Source: Niveispirillum sp. SYP-B3756
GTDB taxonomy: Bacteria > Pseudomonadota > Alphaproteobacteria > Azospirillales > Azospirillaceae
Direction: 5' to 3'
DNA: 64,000 nt
NCBI RefSeq assembly: GCF_009495745.1
Contig: NZ_WIDQ01000004.1
Location: forward strand, 310,001 to 374,000
The notes below the pieces were generated by a model. The model did no database searches. It saw only the letters and a list, made by a program, of their open reading frames with translations, and was not told the origin of the DNA. This document shows, piece by piece, positions 37,796 to 46,672 of this stretch (positions within the stretch are counted from its first letter, which is position 1; every line of letters begins with the position of its first letter). Made by a program: the position numbers and the translations under genes.

Positions 37796-39096
37796 TGCGC
37801 GGCTTCAAACAGATGCTTCTTGGCGGGGCCGTGCTGCTGGCCGGCCTGAGCCCGACGGCGGGGGCGGAAACCATCGCCATCCAGGGGGCGACCCTGGTGA
37901 ATGGCAGCGGTGTGTCCACCCCCGACGCCACCATCATTATCAAGGATGGCATTGTCACGGCGGCGGCCCCCGGTGCGGCGGTGCCGGCGGGGGCGACGCT
38001 GGTGGAGGGTAAGGGCAAGGTGGTGACGCCGGGTCTGTTCGTCTCCTCCTCCGATATCGGGATTGAGGAGGTGAGTGCCGTCAAGGAGACCAATGACAGC
38101 AATGCCGCCAATCCCCGGATCAGCGTGGCCTATGATCCCTCCTACGCCGTCAACCCGGCCAGCAGCCTGATCCCGCTGGCGCGGGCCGGTGGCATCACCC
38201 GCGCCGTGGTGATGCCCGCCGTGGCCTTTGGCGATGGTGCCCATATCCATGACGGGGAGACGGCGGGCCATGTCGATGAACCTTTGTTCCAGGGCCAGCC
38301 GGCGCTGATCCATCTAGGGGCCGCCCCGGACATCGTGGTGAAGCCCCGCCTGGGCGTGGCCCTGCCCTTTGGCGAAAGTGCCGCCAGCAGTGCCGGCGGC
38401 AGCCGTGCGCTGTCCGTTGCCATCCTGAAGGCGGCGCTGGAGGATGTGCGCCATTACGCCGCCAACAAGGGGGCCTATAACCAGGGCGGTACGCGGGAAT
38501 ATAGCCTGTCGCGGTTGGATCTGGAGGCGCTGCTGCCCGTGGTGCGGGGGGAAGCGCCCTTGTTCCTGGCCGTCCACCGCGCCGCCGATATCCGCGTCGC
38601 CCTGCGGCTGGCGCGGGAGGAAAAGCTGCGGCTGGTACTGATGGGGGCGGAGGAAGGCTGGATGGTGGCGGGGGAAATCGCCGCTGCCGGCGTGCCCGTC
38701 ATCATCAAGCCGACCACCAACCTGCCGGGCCGGTTCGAGATCCAACATGCGCGGCTGGACAATGCCGCCCTGCTGGAAAAGGCCGGCGTGGTGGTGATCC
38801 TGACCGGCAGCGCCGATGGCCATTATGCCAATCAGGTGCGGTTCCAGGCCGGCACAGCGGTGGCCTATGGGATGCCGCGCGACAAGGCGCTGGCCGCCAT
38901 TACCGGCCGCCCGGCGGCGCTGTTCGGGGCGGGCAGTGCCGGCCAGATCGCGGTGGGCAAGCCCGCCGATCTGGTGATGTGGGGCGGTGACCCGCTGGAA
39001 CCGATGGTGCTGGCGGAACGGGTGTTCGTCAACGGGGTGGAACAATCCCTGAAAACCCGCCAGCGCGCGCTGGAGGAGCGTTACTTGAAGCGGTGA
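37792..39096 (+). CDS. Amidohydrolase-family paralogue lacking the HxH metal motif
   Basis: A 434-residue protein with an N-terminal signal peptide (MLLGGAVLLAGLSPTAGA). It has the same fold pattern as the gene before it: IAIQGATLVNGSGVSTPDA at the start and SAGQIAVGKPADLVMWGGDPLEP at the end. Where the paralogue has the metal-binding HSH, this protein reads PGLFVSSSDIGI. The later double His is MGAEEGW, and the Asp region is TGSADGHYAN. It has therefore probably lost hydrolytic activity and may act as a structural or regulatory partner. The genes overlap, so they are made together. Confidence 0.85.
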   Translation: MMRGFKQMLLGGAVLLAGLSPTAGAETIAIQGATLVNGSGVSTPDATIIIKDGIVTAAAPGAAVPAGATLVEGKGKVVTPGLFVSSSDIGIEEVSAVKETNDSNAANPRISVAYDPSYAVNPASSLIPLARAGGITRAVVMPAVAFGDGAHIHDGETAGHVDEPLFQGQPALIHLGAAPDIVVKPRLGVALPFGESAASSAGGSRALSVAILKAALEDVRHYAANKGAYNQGGTREYSLSRLDLEALLPVVRGEAPLFLAVHRAADIRVALRLAREEKLRLVLMGAEEGWMVAGEIAAAGVPVIIKPTTNLPGRFEIQHARLDNAALLEKAGVVVILTGSADGHYANQVRFQAGTAVAYGMPRDKALAAITGRPAALFGAGSAGQIAVGKPADLVMWGGDPLEPMVLAERVFVNGVEQSLKTRQRALEERYLKR

Positions 39097-39104
39097 GAAA
39101 GGTT

Positions 39105-39131
39105 GGGGCCGCCTGAGCCAAAGACGGCCCC
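39105..39131. terminator. Hairpin between convergent amidohydrolase and msrA genes
   Basis: GGGGCCG at 39105-39111 pairs with CGGCCCC at 39125-39131 across a 13-base loop. It lies in a 43-base convergent gap and probably ends both transcripts, though a T-tract is lacking. Confidence 0.5.
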
Positions 39132-39139
39132 CTATCCGC

Positions 39140-39649
39140 TTACTTCCCATCCAGCACCCAATCCGGCCGCACCCAATGGCAGGTATAGCCGTTGGGGGTG
39201 CGTTCCAGATAATCCTGGTGGAAATCTTCGGCTTCCCAGAACGGACCGGCGGGCGTGATTTCGGTGGCGAGCTTGCCGGGCCAGCGGCCGGAGCCCTCCA
39301 CCGCCGCCGTCACCTGCCGCGCCGTTTCGGCCTGGGTGTCGTCCAGGGTGAAGATGGCGGAACGGTATTGGGTGCCGATATCATTGCCCTGACGGTTGGT
39401 CGTCGTCGGATCATGGATCTGGAAGAAAAACTCCAGCAGCCGGCGATAGGTCAGCTTTTCGGGATCGAAGCTGATTTCGATCGCTTCCGCATGGCCGGTC
39501 TTGCCGGTCTTCACATCCTTGTAGGTGGGGTTGGCCAGACCGCCGCCAGTATAGCCGACGCGGGTGGTCACCACGCCCGGCACCTTGCGGATCAGATCCT
39601 GCATCCCCCAGAAACAGCCGCCGGCCAGAACGGCCTTTTGCGTGCCCAT
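39140..39649 (-). CDS. msrA: Peptide methionine (S)-S-oxide reductase
   Basis: Repairs oxidised methionine using thioredoxin. The 169-residue protein has the catalytic motif [11 protein letters not shown] near residue 10, VGYTGG, and [36 protein letters not shown] is likewise standard. There is no signal peptide, so it is cytoplasmic. It is divergent from rsmB. Confidence 0.96.
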   Translation of the reverse strand: MGTQKAVLAGGCFWGMQDLIRKVPGVVTTRVGYTGGGLANPTYKDVKTGKTGHAEAIEISFDPEKLTYRRLLEFFFQIHDPTTTNRQGNDIGTQYRSAIFTLDDTQAETARQVTAAVEGSGRWPGKLATEITPAGPFWEAEDFHQDYLERTPNGYTCHWVRPDWVLDGK

Positions 39650-39797
39650 TCAACATACTCCCAGATCAAAGGAATCGACGTGGTGGATAAGGTGGGCGAG
39701 GGGCCGGGTAAAATCCAGGGGGACGGCGCGCATCATGGGTCACCCGTGCGTGATCGGCGTTCGACAAGCGGCTTGCGCCGCGTTAAATCCGCCTGCC

Positions 39798-41117
39798 ATG
39801 ACTGAACAGACCCCTGCCACCGATGCCGCGCTGGCCGCGCGCGTCGCCGCCCTTGATCTGGTTTCCGCTGTGCTGTCGCGCCGCGTGCCGTTTGATGATG
39901 CCTGGGAAGGCCATCGCGGCATCCGCCTGCTGGAAGCGCGCGACCGCGCCTTTGTGCGCCTGCTCTGCGCCACCGTGCTGCGCCGGCTGGGCCAGATCGA
40001 TGCCTGCATCGCTGCCTGTCTGGACAAGCCGGGCCAGCAGTTGAAGGCCGTGGTGCAGGACATTCTGCGCTTAGGGGCTGCCCAACTGCTGTTCCTGAAT
40101 ACGCCGGCCCATGCTGCAGTGGATACGGGCGTGGAACTGGCCATCCAGCGCAAGCAGCACCCCTATAAGGGTCTGATCAACGCCGTCCTGCGCCGGCTGG
40201 CGCGTGATGGGCAAACCATGCTGGCGGCACAGGATGCCGGCCGGCTGAACACGCCGGACTGGCTGTGGCTGGCCTGGCGCAAGCATTACGGCACCGGCCC
40301 CACCCGCGCCATCGTGGAAAGCCAACTGAACGAAGCGCCGCTGGATATCACCGTGAAGGCGGATGCTGCTGCCTGGGCAGAAAAGCTGGGTGGTGTGCTG
40401 CTGCCCACCGGCAGCATCCGCCGCTCCGCCGGCGGGCAGGTGGTGGAACTGCCGGGCTTCGATGAGGGGGCTTGGTGGGTGCAGGATGCCGCCGCCGCCA
40501 TCCCGGCGCGGTTGTTCGGCGACTTGTCGGGCAAGCGGGCGCTGGATCTCTGTGCCGCCCCCGGCGGCAAGACGGCGCAGCTGGCCGCCGCCGGTGCCCA
40601 GGTCACCGCCGTCGACCGTTCCGACAAGCGGCTGCTGCGCCTGACGGAGAATATGCAGCGGCTGGGTTTTGCCGGTCAGGTCACCACGGTCGTGGCCGAT
40701 GCCACGGAATGGCGGCCGGAACAGCCGGCCGATGCTGTGCTGCTGGACGCGCCCTGCAGTGCCACCGGCACCATTCGCCGCCATCCCGATGTCGCAAGGC
40801 TGAAGGGTGAGGAGGATGTGGAGAAGCTGGGCCGCATCCAGTCCCGGATGCTCTATCGCGCTGTCGACATGCTGAAGCCGGGCGGCGTGCTGGTTTACTG
40901 CACCTGCTCCCTCCAGCCGGAAGAGGGGGAGGTGCAGATCACCAACCTGCTCTATCGCCGCCCGGAAATGCAGGTCGTGCCGGTCTCGGCCGATGAGGTG
41001 GGCGGCATGGCCGCCTTGCTGACGCCGGAAGGCTTCGTGCGCTGCCATCCCGGCCATCTGGCAGACCAGGGCGGCATGGATGGCTTCTTCGTTGCCCGGC
41101 TAAAGCGGACGGCCTGA
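39798..41117 (+). CDS. rsmB: 16S rRNA (cytosine-C5) methyltransferase, RsmB family
   Basis: A 439-residue two-domain enzyme. The N-terminal NusB-like RNA-binding domain (about 1-150) is followed by the SAM-dependent m5C methyltransferase domain. The SAM loop LDLCAAPGGKTAQLA, the motif IV cysteine in DAPCSATGTIRRHPD and the motif VI cysteine in YCTCSLQPEEGE are intact. Such enzymes methylate C967 of 16S rRNA during ribosome assembly. ATG at 39798 starts MTEQTPATDAALAARVAAL; the longer open frame from 39564 overlaps msrA antisense and is rejected. Confidence 0.93.
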   Translation: MTEQTPATDAALAARVAALDLVSAVLSRRVPFDDAWEGHRGIRLLEARDRAFVRLLCATVLRRLGQIDACIAACLDKPGQQLKAVVQDILRLGAAQLLFLNTPAHAAVDTGVELAIQRKQHPYKGLINAVLRRLARDGQTMLAAQDAGRLNTPDWLWLAWRKHYGTGPTRAIVESQLNEAPLDITVKADAAAWAEKLGGVLLPTGSIRRSAGGQVVELPGFDEGAWWVQDAAAAIPARLFGDLSGKRALDLCAAPGGKTAQLAAAGAQVTAVDRSDKRLLRLTENMQRLGFAGQVTTVVADATEWRPEQPADAVLLDAPCSATGTIRRHPDVARLKGEEDVEKLGRIQSRMLYRAVDMLKPGGVLVYCTCSLQPEEGEVQITNLLYRRPEMQVVPVSADEVGGMAALLTPEGFVRCHPGHLADQGGMDGFFVARLKRTA

Positions 41118-41175
41118 GTCTCAGTGTCTGTCCGGAAAGTTATCGCGTCTTTCGAACCCTTGACCTTTCTCCACT

Positions 41176-41244
41176 GTCATTCCCGCGAAGGCGGGAATCC
41201 AAAATCCGCGCTGTCGTATGGATTCCCGCCTTCGCGGGAATGAC
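41176..41244. repeat. REP doublet (perfect 26-bp inverted pair)
   Basis: GTCATTCCCGCGAAGGCG and the following GGAATCCA (41176-41201) occur again as an exact reverse complement at 41219-41244, with a 17-base spacer. Each arm holds its own small hairpin. This is the familiar REP type often spread by RAYT transposases. It lies between convergent rsmB and the RraA-like gene and shares its core with the doublet at 55468. Confidence 0.9.
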
Positions 41245-41286
41245 GGTTAAGAGATTGGAAAAGAAGTGAAAGTTCTTGGACGGACC

Positions 41287-41763
41287 TCAGGCCTTCTGCG
41301 GCAGCAGCACGACGCCGTCCTCGTCACTGTAAAGCCATTGGCCGGGGGTGAAGTCGCAGCCACCGAAATGCACGGTGATGTCGGCCTCCCCGGCCCCGAT
41401 CTTAGCACTTTTCAGCGGGTTGGTGCCCAGCGCCTTGACGCCCAGCGGCAGGGCGCTGATGGCCACGGAATCCCGGATGGCGCCGTGCACGACGATGCCG
41501 GCCCAGCCATTTTTCACCGCCAGCCCGGCGATGATATCGCCCACCAGGGCGGAGGCCAGCGTGCCGCCGCCATCCACCACCAGCACCGCCCCGTCACCGG
41601 GATTGGAGAGCAGGGATTTCAGCAGCGCATTGTCGCGGTGGCACCGCACCGTGCGCACCTTGCCGAAGAAGCGGGCATGGCCGCCGAAATTACGCAGCTG
41701 CGTGCTGCAGCTGCTGATCACCCGTTCATGCTGGTCAACAAGGTCGGCGGTGGCGAAGCTCAT
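41287..41763 (-). CDS. RraA-family protein (ribonuclease regulator / 4-hydroxy-4-methyl-2-oxoglutarate aldolase fold)
   Basis: A 158-residue RraA-like protein. Family motifs include GHARFFGKVRTVRCHRDN, GDGAVLVVDGGGTLASALVGDIIAG, the NGWAGIVVHGAIRD loop with the Asp that binds metal in aldolase members, and ALGTNPLKSAK. Some relatives inhibit RNase E, and others are HMG/oxaloacetate aldolases; the sequence does not separate the two. The GxxRD pattern being present favours aldolase or decarboxylase capability. Confidence 0.88.
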   Translation of the reverse strand: MSFATADLVDQHERVISSCSTQLRNFGGHARFFGKVRTVRCHRDNALLKSLLSNPGDGAVLVVDGGGTLASALVGDIIAGLAVKNGWAGIVVHGAIRDSVAISALPLGVKALGTNPLKSAKIGAGEADITVHFGGCDFTPGQWLYSDEDGVVLLPQKA

Positions 41764-41861
41764 GGGCTGTTTCCTGTCCTGGGGCCGCCGGTTCGGGCCG
41801 CAGCAGGATTAAACGCTACAAAGGCCAGGCTCGACCAGCTGGACTTTCGGCGGAAATTGGT

Positions 41862-42956
41862 TCACCCCGCCTCTGCCCGGCGCACCACCACCACCTGATT
41901 GCGTCCGCCTGCCTTGGCGGCATAGAGCGCCTCGTCGGCGGCGCGCAGGATGGCGGCAACGCTGGCCAGTTCCGGGCAATAGGCGGCAACTCCGATGCTG
42001 GCTGTCACCTCGATCTCCGCCCCCTCATGGCGCAACGGGGTGAAGGAAAGCAGGTGGCGCAATTGTTCGGCCAGACTCTGCGCCGTCTCCAGGTCTGTTT
42101 CCGGCAGCAGGGCAACGAACTCCTCCCCGCCCAGGCGGGCGAATAGGTCGGTCTGGCGCAGATTATTGCCCACCAGCCGCGCCACCGCCCGCAGCACATG
42201 ATCACCAATGGCATGGCCATACCGGTCATTGACGGATTTGAAATGGTCCAGATCCAGCAGCAGCATGGACAAAGGACGCCGGAAACGGCGGGCGCGGGCC
42301 ACTTCCTGCTCGCCCTGCTCCTCCAGTCGACGGCGGTTGGCGATGCCGGTCAGCGGGTCCAGCCGCGCCTCTGCTTCCAGCTGCAATTCCAGACGGAAGC
42401 CATAGCGGGCGGTTCGCTCCAGCGCATGGGCCAGCACATAGGCGGCAAAGATGCCGGTGGCGAAGAAGCTGATCGTATTGAACAGGGGAAAGCCCGTCTG
42501 CCCATCCGCCCAGAGCAACCCGCCCACCAGCAGGGCAGAGGGCAGGTTGACCAGCGGCACCAGCCGCGCCCGGGTGACGCAGATGGCCGAGACGGTGGGA
42601 AAGATCGCCAGCCCGGCCGGGCCGTACAGGAAACCGTCGGCCAACAGATACTGGGTCAGACCCACACAGCCCGTACCTGCGGTCACCGCGACCATTGCCA
42701 TGGGTAGCAAGGGCATTGCCGGACGATGGGAAATGCTCCAGGCGCACCATAATATCGATGCCGACGCGGCCAGTCGGATCGGCATCACCAGCCAGAAGCG
42801 CGATGGGTCCAGGACCAGATCCCAAATGACGAAGGTCAGCAGGGAGATGGCGCCCGCACCGATCGGCCAGACCAGCGCATCGCGCAGCCGGGCTTCCCGC
42901 CATTCGTCGAAACGCCGTTCCGTTGCTTCGTCAAAACTTGGTAAACCAAGGGCCAT
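41862..42956 (-). CDS. Membrane-bound diguanylate cyclase (GGDEF)
   Basis: A 364-residue protein. The N-terminal half has about six hydrophobic segments (residues 35-180), a likely membrane sensor. The C-terminal GGDEF domain holds DPLTGIANRRRLEEQ, LLLDLDHFKSVNDRYGH and the active-site GGEEF at 276-280. An RxxD inhibitory site (RQTD, 267-270) lies five residues upstream, so product inhibition by cyclic di-GMP is expected. It makes cyclic di-GMP from two GTP. No signal or partner is evident nearby. Confidence 0.93.
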   Translation of the reverse strand: MALGLPSFDEATERRFDEWREARLRDALVWPIGAGAISLLTFVIWDLVLDPSRFWLVMPIRLAASASILWCAWSISHRPAMPLLPMAMVAVTAGTGCVGLTQYLLADGFLYGPAGLAIFPTVSAICVTRARLVPLVNLPSALLVGGLLWADGQTGFPLFNTISFFATGIFAAYVLAHALERTARYGFRLELQLEAEARLDPLTGIANRRRLEEQGEQEVARARRFRRPLSMLLLDLDHFKSVNDRYGHAIGDHVLRAVARLVGNNLRQTDLFARLGGEEFVALLPETDLETAQSLAEQLRHLLSFTPLRHEGAEIEVTASIGVAAYCPELASVAAILRAADEALYAAKAGGRNQVVVVRRAEAG

Positions 42957-43187
42957 ACCCGTCTGTCCGTTTCCTGCCTGCTGGTTGCGATGTTTTTCAA
43001 TTTTTCCCGCATATTACAGCGGGCAGGGGCAGGCGCCCAGCCGGCAAATATCGATATTGAAATCGTTTTAGATATAATTCCTTCGTTCTATCGGCGGATG
43101 GAAAATCGGTTGTCTCGAACAGTTGTTTGAACGATGCTGCGGCAGGGCCGGATCAACGGTCCGGTGCAATGATGGACGGAGGACACC

Positions 43188-44213
43188 ATGGCCGCCTTTG
43201 ACCCCGCCGTGAACCGGCACTGGCTGCTGGACGCCCGCCCCAAGGGCGGCAATTTCGCTGAGGTATTGAGCCTGCGGGAAGAAAAGGCACCGGAGCCGGG
43301 GCCGGGCGAATATCGCGTGCGCACGATCTATCTGTCGCTGGACCCGACCAATGCGGTCTGGATGCAGTATGACAGCTATCTGCCGGCGGTGCCGCTGGGC
43401 ACCACCATGCGCGGGCTGGTGCTGGGCGTGGTGGATATCTCCAACCATGACCGGATCAAGGTTGGCGATATTGTCATGGGCATGGGGGGTTGGGCCGATT
43501 ACGTCATCACTAATGGTGAAGGCATGGGCAAGGTGCCCAATATCCCCGGTCTGCCGCTGCTGGCTTATATGGGGCCGCTGGGCATGACGGGCGCCACGGC
43601 CTATTTCGGCCTGCTGGATATTGGCAAGCCCAAGGAAGGGGAGACCGTGGTGGTTTCTGCCGCCGCCGGTGCCGTCGGCTCCCTGGTCGGGCAGATTGCC
43701 AAGCTGAAGGGCTGCCGCGCCGTCGGCATCGCCGGGTCGGAGGAAAAATGCAACTGGCTGACCGGGGAGTTGGGCCTTGATGCGGCGGTGAATTACAAGG
43801 CCCAGGGCTGGCGCAAGCAGCTGCGCGCCGCCGTGCCGCAGGGCGTGGATATTTATTTTGAGAATGTCGGCGGGGAAATCACCGAGACGGTGCTGGAACT
43901 GCTGAACATCAAGGGGCGCATCCCCTTCTGTGGCGCCATCAGCCAGTATAATGCCACCGAGCCGCAGCCGGGGCCGCGCAACCTGTCCATTCTGGTGTCG
44001 CGCCGGGCGCGGATGGAAGGGTTCCTGGTGCTGGATTACGCGCCCCGCATGGCGGAAATGTATGCCGAAATGGGCCCCTGGGTGGCGGCCGGCAAGATCA
44101 AATGGAAGGTGGACCTGGATCAGGGGCTGGAAAATACCCTGACCTCTTTCGCCAAGCTGTTCAGCGGCGGCAATACCGGCAAGCTGGCGGTGCAGGTTTC
44201 TGCCGAACCGTAA
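43188..44213 (+). CDS. NADP-dependent medium-chain oxidoreductase (leukotriene B4 dehydrogenase/CurA type)
   Basis: A 341-residue MDR-superfamily enzyme of the zinc-free prostaglandin reductase type. Family marks include LSLDPTNAVWMQYDSYLPAVPLG, MTGATAYFGLLDIGKPKEGETVV, the NADP-binding AAAGAVGSLVGQIAKLKGCRAVGIAGSEEKC and DIYFENVGGEI. Such enzymes reduce activated double bonds with NADPH. No zinc ligands are present. It lies alone on the plus strand, convergent with a gene fragment at 44218. Confidence 0.92.
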   Translation: MAAFDPAVNRHWLLDARPKGGNFAEVLSLREEKAPEPGPGEYRVRTIYLSLDPTNAVWMQYDSYLPAVPLGTTMRGLVLGVVDISNHDRIKVGDIVMGMGGWADYVITNGEGMGKVPNIPGLPLLAYMGPLGMTGATAYFGLLDIGKPKEGETVVVSAAAGAVGSLVGQIAKLKGCRAVGIAGSEEKCNWLTGELGLDAAVNYKAQGWRKQLRAAVPQGVDIYFENVGGEITETVLELLNIKGRIPFCGAISQYNATEPQPGPRNLSILVSRRARMEGFLVLDYAPRMAEMYAEMGPWVAAGKIKWKVDLDQGLENTLTSFAKLFSGGNTGKLAVQVSAEP

Positions 44214-44217
44214 GCGA

Positions 44218-44724
44218 TCACGGGCCCGGCAGGTCAGCCGGGTCGCGGATGATCAGGTCAAACAAGTCCCGCATCGCCGGTTCCGCTGCCCCGTTCCCGG
44301 TGGACAGGCTGGCGATGCGGGGTTTGGGGGTGCGGCGGCTGGCTATTTCCAGCATGGGCCGCAGCTCATACCGGAACGCCTGCTGGGCGAAGGGAAACCG
44401 GTCCAGCAGCAGCAGGGCCGGGCGGCTGCGCGCGAACAGGGCCAGCAGGCTGGCGGCGCGCTGTTTCTTCCAAGCATGGCCCGCCGGCTTGCCATCTCCA
44501 TCCAGAATCAACCCTGGTTGATCGGCCCGCCAATGGGCAACCGGGGTCAGTGCTGTGACGGTCAGCGCTGGACCCGGCATCGGTGGGGCTTCCCCACCCC
44601 AGGCAAGCCGCACGTTCCAGCCGCCCGCTGCCAGCCGCTGCGCGGCGGCAAACAGCCGTTCTGCATCGCCCGCCGCCATCGGCTGGGCCCAGAAGAATAG
44701 ATCAGGGGGCGGTGCAGCGTTCAT
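44218..44724 (-). pseudogene. Probable truncated glycosyltransferase (N-terminal part only)
   Basis: A 168-residue frame from ATG at 44724. It starts MNAAPPPDLFFWAQPMAAGDAERL and contains LLDRFPFAQQAFRYELRPML, reminiscent of the N-terminal half of a predicted glycosyltransferase family (COG4671-like) that normally exceeds 350 residues. The C-terminal donor-binding half is missing: the frame stops four bases before the convergent oxidoreductase stop. The most economical reading is a truncated remnant. The family assignment is from memory and moderate; a short functional protein is possible. A longer frame to 44862 overlaps the next gene and is rejected. Confidence 0.5.
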
Positions 44725-44828
44725 TGTTGCAGGGCGGCAAAGCTGGACAAGGCGGCTATCATCGGTCACCACTATGGTAATCAAAGGGAAAACCGGAACC
44801 AACCGGCATCGGGGAACATGGGGGAATA

Positions 44829-45284
44829 ATGGCCGCCAACTTGGCTGCGGAGGTGGAGGCATTACGCCGCCTGCCCATCTTCGCCGATATTGAGTTGTCG
44901 AAGCTGAAGCTGCTGGCCTTTACCAGCGAGCGGGTCAGTTTCAATCCGGGTGACATGCTGTTCCGCCAGGAGGAGGCGCCGGAAGCGGCCTTCCTGATTC
45001 TGGAAGGGCAGGTGAGGCTGGTCGTGGACACGCCGGCCGGCCGGCGGGACTTTGTCGATGTGCCGGCAGGCGGCATTGTCGGGGAAATCGGCATTCTGTG
45101 TGATCATCCCCGCATTGCCAGCGCCCAGGCCATCGCCCCGGTCAGCGCCCTGCGCATTGCCCGCGACCCGTTTTTGCGCATGTTGATGGAGTTTCCCCAT
45201 ATCGCCATCACGGTGATGCGGGAACTGGCCCTGCGGCTGGAACGCACAACGCGGGAGCTGTGGTCGCTGCCACCGCCGGGCTGA
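44829..45284 (+). CDS. Stand-alone cyclic-nucleotide-binding-domain protein
   Basis: A 151-residue protein that is almost only a CRP-like sensor domain: LRRLPIFADIELSKLKLLAF, FNPGDMLFRQEEAPEAAFLILEGQVRL, and VDVPAGGIVGEIGILCDHPRIASAQAIAP, where the phosphate-binding cassette GEIGIL carries the Glu but shows no classical Arg. A C-terminal helix follows, but no helix-turn-helix or kinase domain. It may bind a nucleotide or another small ligand and act through protein contacts. Partners are unknown. Confidence 0.82.
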   Translation: MAANLAAEVEALRRLPIFADIELSKLKLLAFTSERVSFNPGDMLFRQEEAPEAAFLILEGQVRLVVDTPAGRRDFVDVPAGGIVGEIGILCDHPRIASAQAIAPVSALRIARDPFLRMLMEFPHIAITVMRELALRLERTTRELWSLPPPG

Positions 45285-45321
45285 AACCAAGTTGCGGTGA
45301 GCAGAACTCGTCGCAGCTCGG

Positions 45322-45363
45322 TATGGCGGCGACCGCCGCCGCGCGGCCCATGCCGCTGGTATT
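45322..45363. repeat. Short palindromic element resembling the atpG-atpD insert
   Basis: GGCGGC, four bases, GCCGCC (45325-45340) followed by GCGCGG, and then a CTGGTATTAGG end. The same sequence pieces occur in the element at 15983-16098. It fills most of the gap between the CNB gene and the convergent yaiI-like gene. Confidence 0.5.
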
Positions 45364-45820
45364 AGGAAGGCCGGCCGCGCTTGACCGCGTTGATCACCCG
45401 GTCCAGTTCCTGCAGGAAGGCCGATTTGTCGGATTTGGACATGGGCGCATTGCCGCCCTGTACTACCCCCATGTCGCGCAAATCCTGCATCAGGGCGCGG
45501 CTGGCCAGGGCAGAACCGATATTGGCCGGGGTGAAGGATCGGCCGGTGGGGCCGACGACGCGGGCCCCCTTGTCCAGGCAGCGCTTGGCCAGCTGGATGT
45601 CGGCGCTGATGACGATATCGTCCTTCGCCGCCTTTTCCACGATCCAGTCATCGGCGGCATCGAACCCGTCGGAGACGACCACCAGCCGCACATCGCCTTC
45701 CATCGGCACGCGCAGCGGGCTGTTGGCGACCAGATGCACGGTCAGCCCATAGCGCAGGGCCACCCGGAAGGTTTCCTCCTTCACGGGGCAGGCGTCGGCA
45801 TCAATCAATATCTCAGGCAT
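45362..45820 (-). CDS. YaiI/YqxD family protein (UPF0178)
   Basis: A 152-residue protein of the UPF0178 family with a PIN-like fold. MPEILIDADACPVKEE, VVSDGFDAADDWI and ISADIQLAKRCLDKGARVVGPTGRSFTPANIG are the family's conserved acidic and glycine blocks. The clustered aspartates suggest metal-dependent nuclease activity, but no function is established. Length and both ends are normal. Confidence 0.93.
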   Translation of the reverse strand: MPEILIDADACPVKEETFRVALRYGLTVHLVANSPLRVPMEGDVRLVVVSDGFDAADDWIVEKAAKDDIVISADIQLAKRCLDKGARVVGPTGRSFTPANIGSALASRALMQDLRDMGVVQGGNAPMSKSDKSAFLQELDRVINAVKRGRPS

Positions 45821-45876
45821 GGCGGGCGTTTTTCAGCAGATGAAACGGATAATGCCCGCACAATGCCCCGACAGGA

Positions 45877-46101
45877 TCAGTTTGGCGAGCGGGAGATGCT
45901 TTTGATCGGACCGCGCGGCTTGCCGGACATCTGGGCGATTTCCCGATCCTGCTCCTCAATGAAGCCGCGCACGGGATCTTCGCCATCCAGGCCGCCGACC
46001 AGGGCGCGGGGAACCTTGCGGTTGGAGGTGCGCTGACCATCCTGATAGTAGACGTCGAACAGGATGTGACCGGTTTCCACCGGTGCCTTTTTCTTGGCCA
46101 T
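45877..46101 (-). CDS. Small basic conserved hypothetical protein
   Basis: A 74-residue protein starting MAKKKAPVETGHILFDVYYQDG and ending KSISRSPN; GGAG lies about ten bases before the ATG. It is lysine/arginine-rich with no membrane segment. The first in-frame ATG (46173) overlaps the cspA end region and lacks a ribosome binding site. The family is not identified. It may be co-transcribed with cspA, about 90 bases upstream on the same strand. Confidence 0.7.
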   Translation of the reverse strand: MAKKKAPVETGHILFDVYYQDGQRTSNRKVPRALVGGLDGEDPVRGFIEEQDREIAQMSGKPRGPIKSISRSPN

Positions 46102-46192
46102 GGGACCAACTCCTATAAAATAAGGGCACAAAGCAGAAGGGGGACGCCGGTTGCCCGGCGTCCCCCTTCCCAATTCCGATGCCTTGCGGCGA

Positions 46193-46402
46193 TCAGACCG
46201 CCTTCAGATTGACGGCGGAGGTCTTGCCCCGGCGCGGATCGCGCTCTTCCTCGAACGAGACCTTCTGGCCTTCGTTCAGGGAAGACATGCCAGCGCGTTC
46301 AACGGCGGAGATGTGGACGAACACGTCCGAACCGCCATTTTCCGGCTGAATGAAACCAAAACCCTTGGTGCTGTTGAACCACTTAACGGAACCGATCGGC
46401 AT
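46193..46402 (-). CDS. Cold-shock protein, CspA family
   Basis: A 69-residue single cold-shock domain: [20 protein letters not shown] holds RNP1 (KGFGFI) and DVFVHISAV holds RNP2. It binds single-stranded RNA and DNA and acts as an RNA chaperone. The preceding 46403-46672 stretch, some 270 bases without a gene on either strand, would be its 5' leader and promoter; cold-shock genes often have long structured leaders. CspA-like copies are usually several per genome, so no number is given. Confidence 0.95.
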   Translation of the reverse strand: MPIGSVKWFNSTKGFGFIQPENGGSDVFVHISAVERAGMSSLNEGQKVSFEEERDPRRGKTSAVNLKAV

Positions 46403-46672
46403 TGTGCCTCTCCTTCGATTTGGGATGGCAGCGCGCCACCGGCGCACCGCATCAGACGTGTCCAGATGGGTCGTCGATCTGGAAACCCGAAGGCAGCAGG
46501 CCGGCAGTCCGTAGGAAGAATGACCCGCCTGATATGGACGTTCCTTCCGCCGCTTGCAAGGGCAATACCGGATTTCGTGGTTCTGGCGGCCATGTGCGAA
46601 CGGGCAGGCTTGCAAAAAGCAGCCTGATGCACCTATCTGCGGGGATGCCATTTGCGGGCTCGGGGACAGGCC

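Noticed and set aside
39564-39797. N-terminal extension of rsmB
   Set aside because: It would be read antisense through msrA and lacks a ribosome binding site.
46403-46672. A long minus-strand frame extending cspA to 276 residues
   Set aside because: The cold-shock domain begins exactly at 46402 with a normal start; the upstream part is cysteine/arginine-rich and unconserved.
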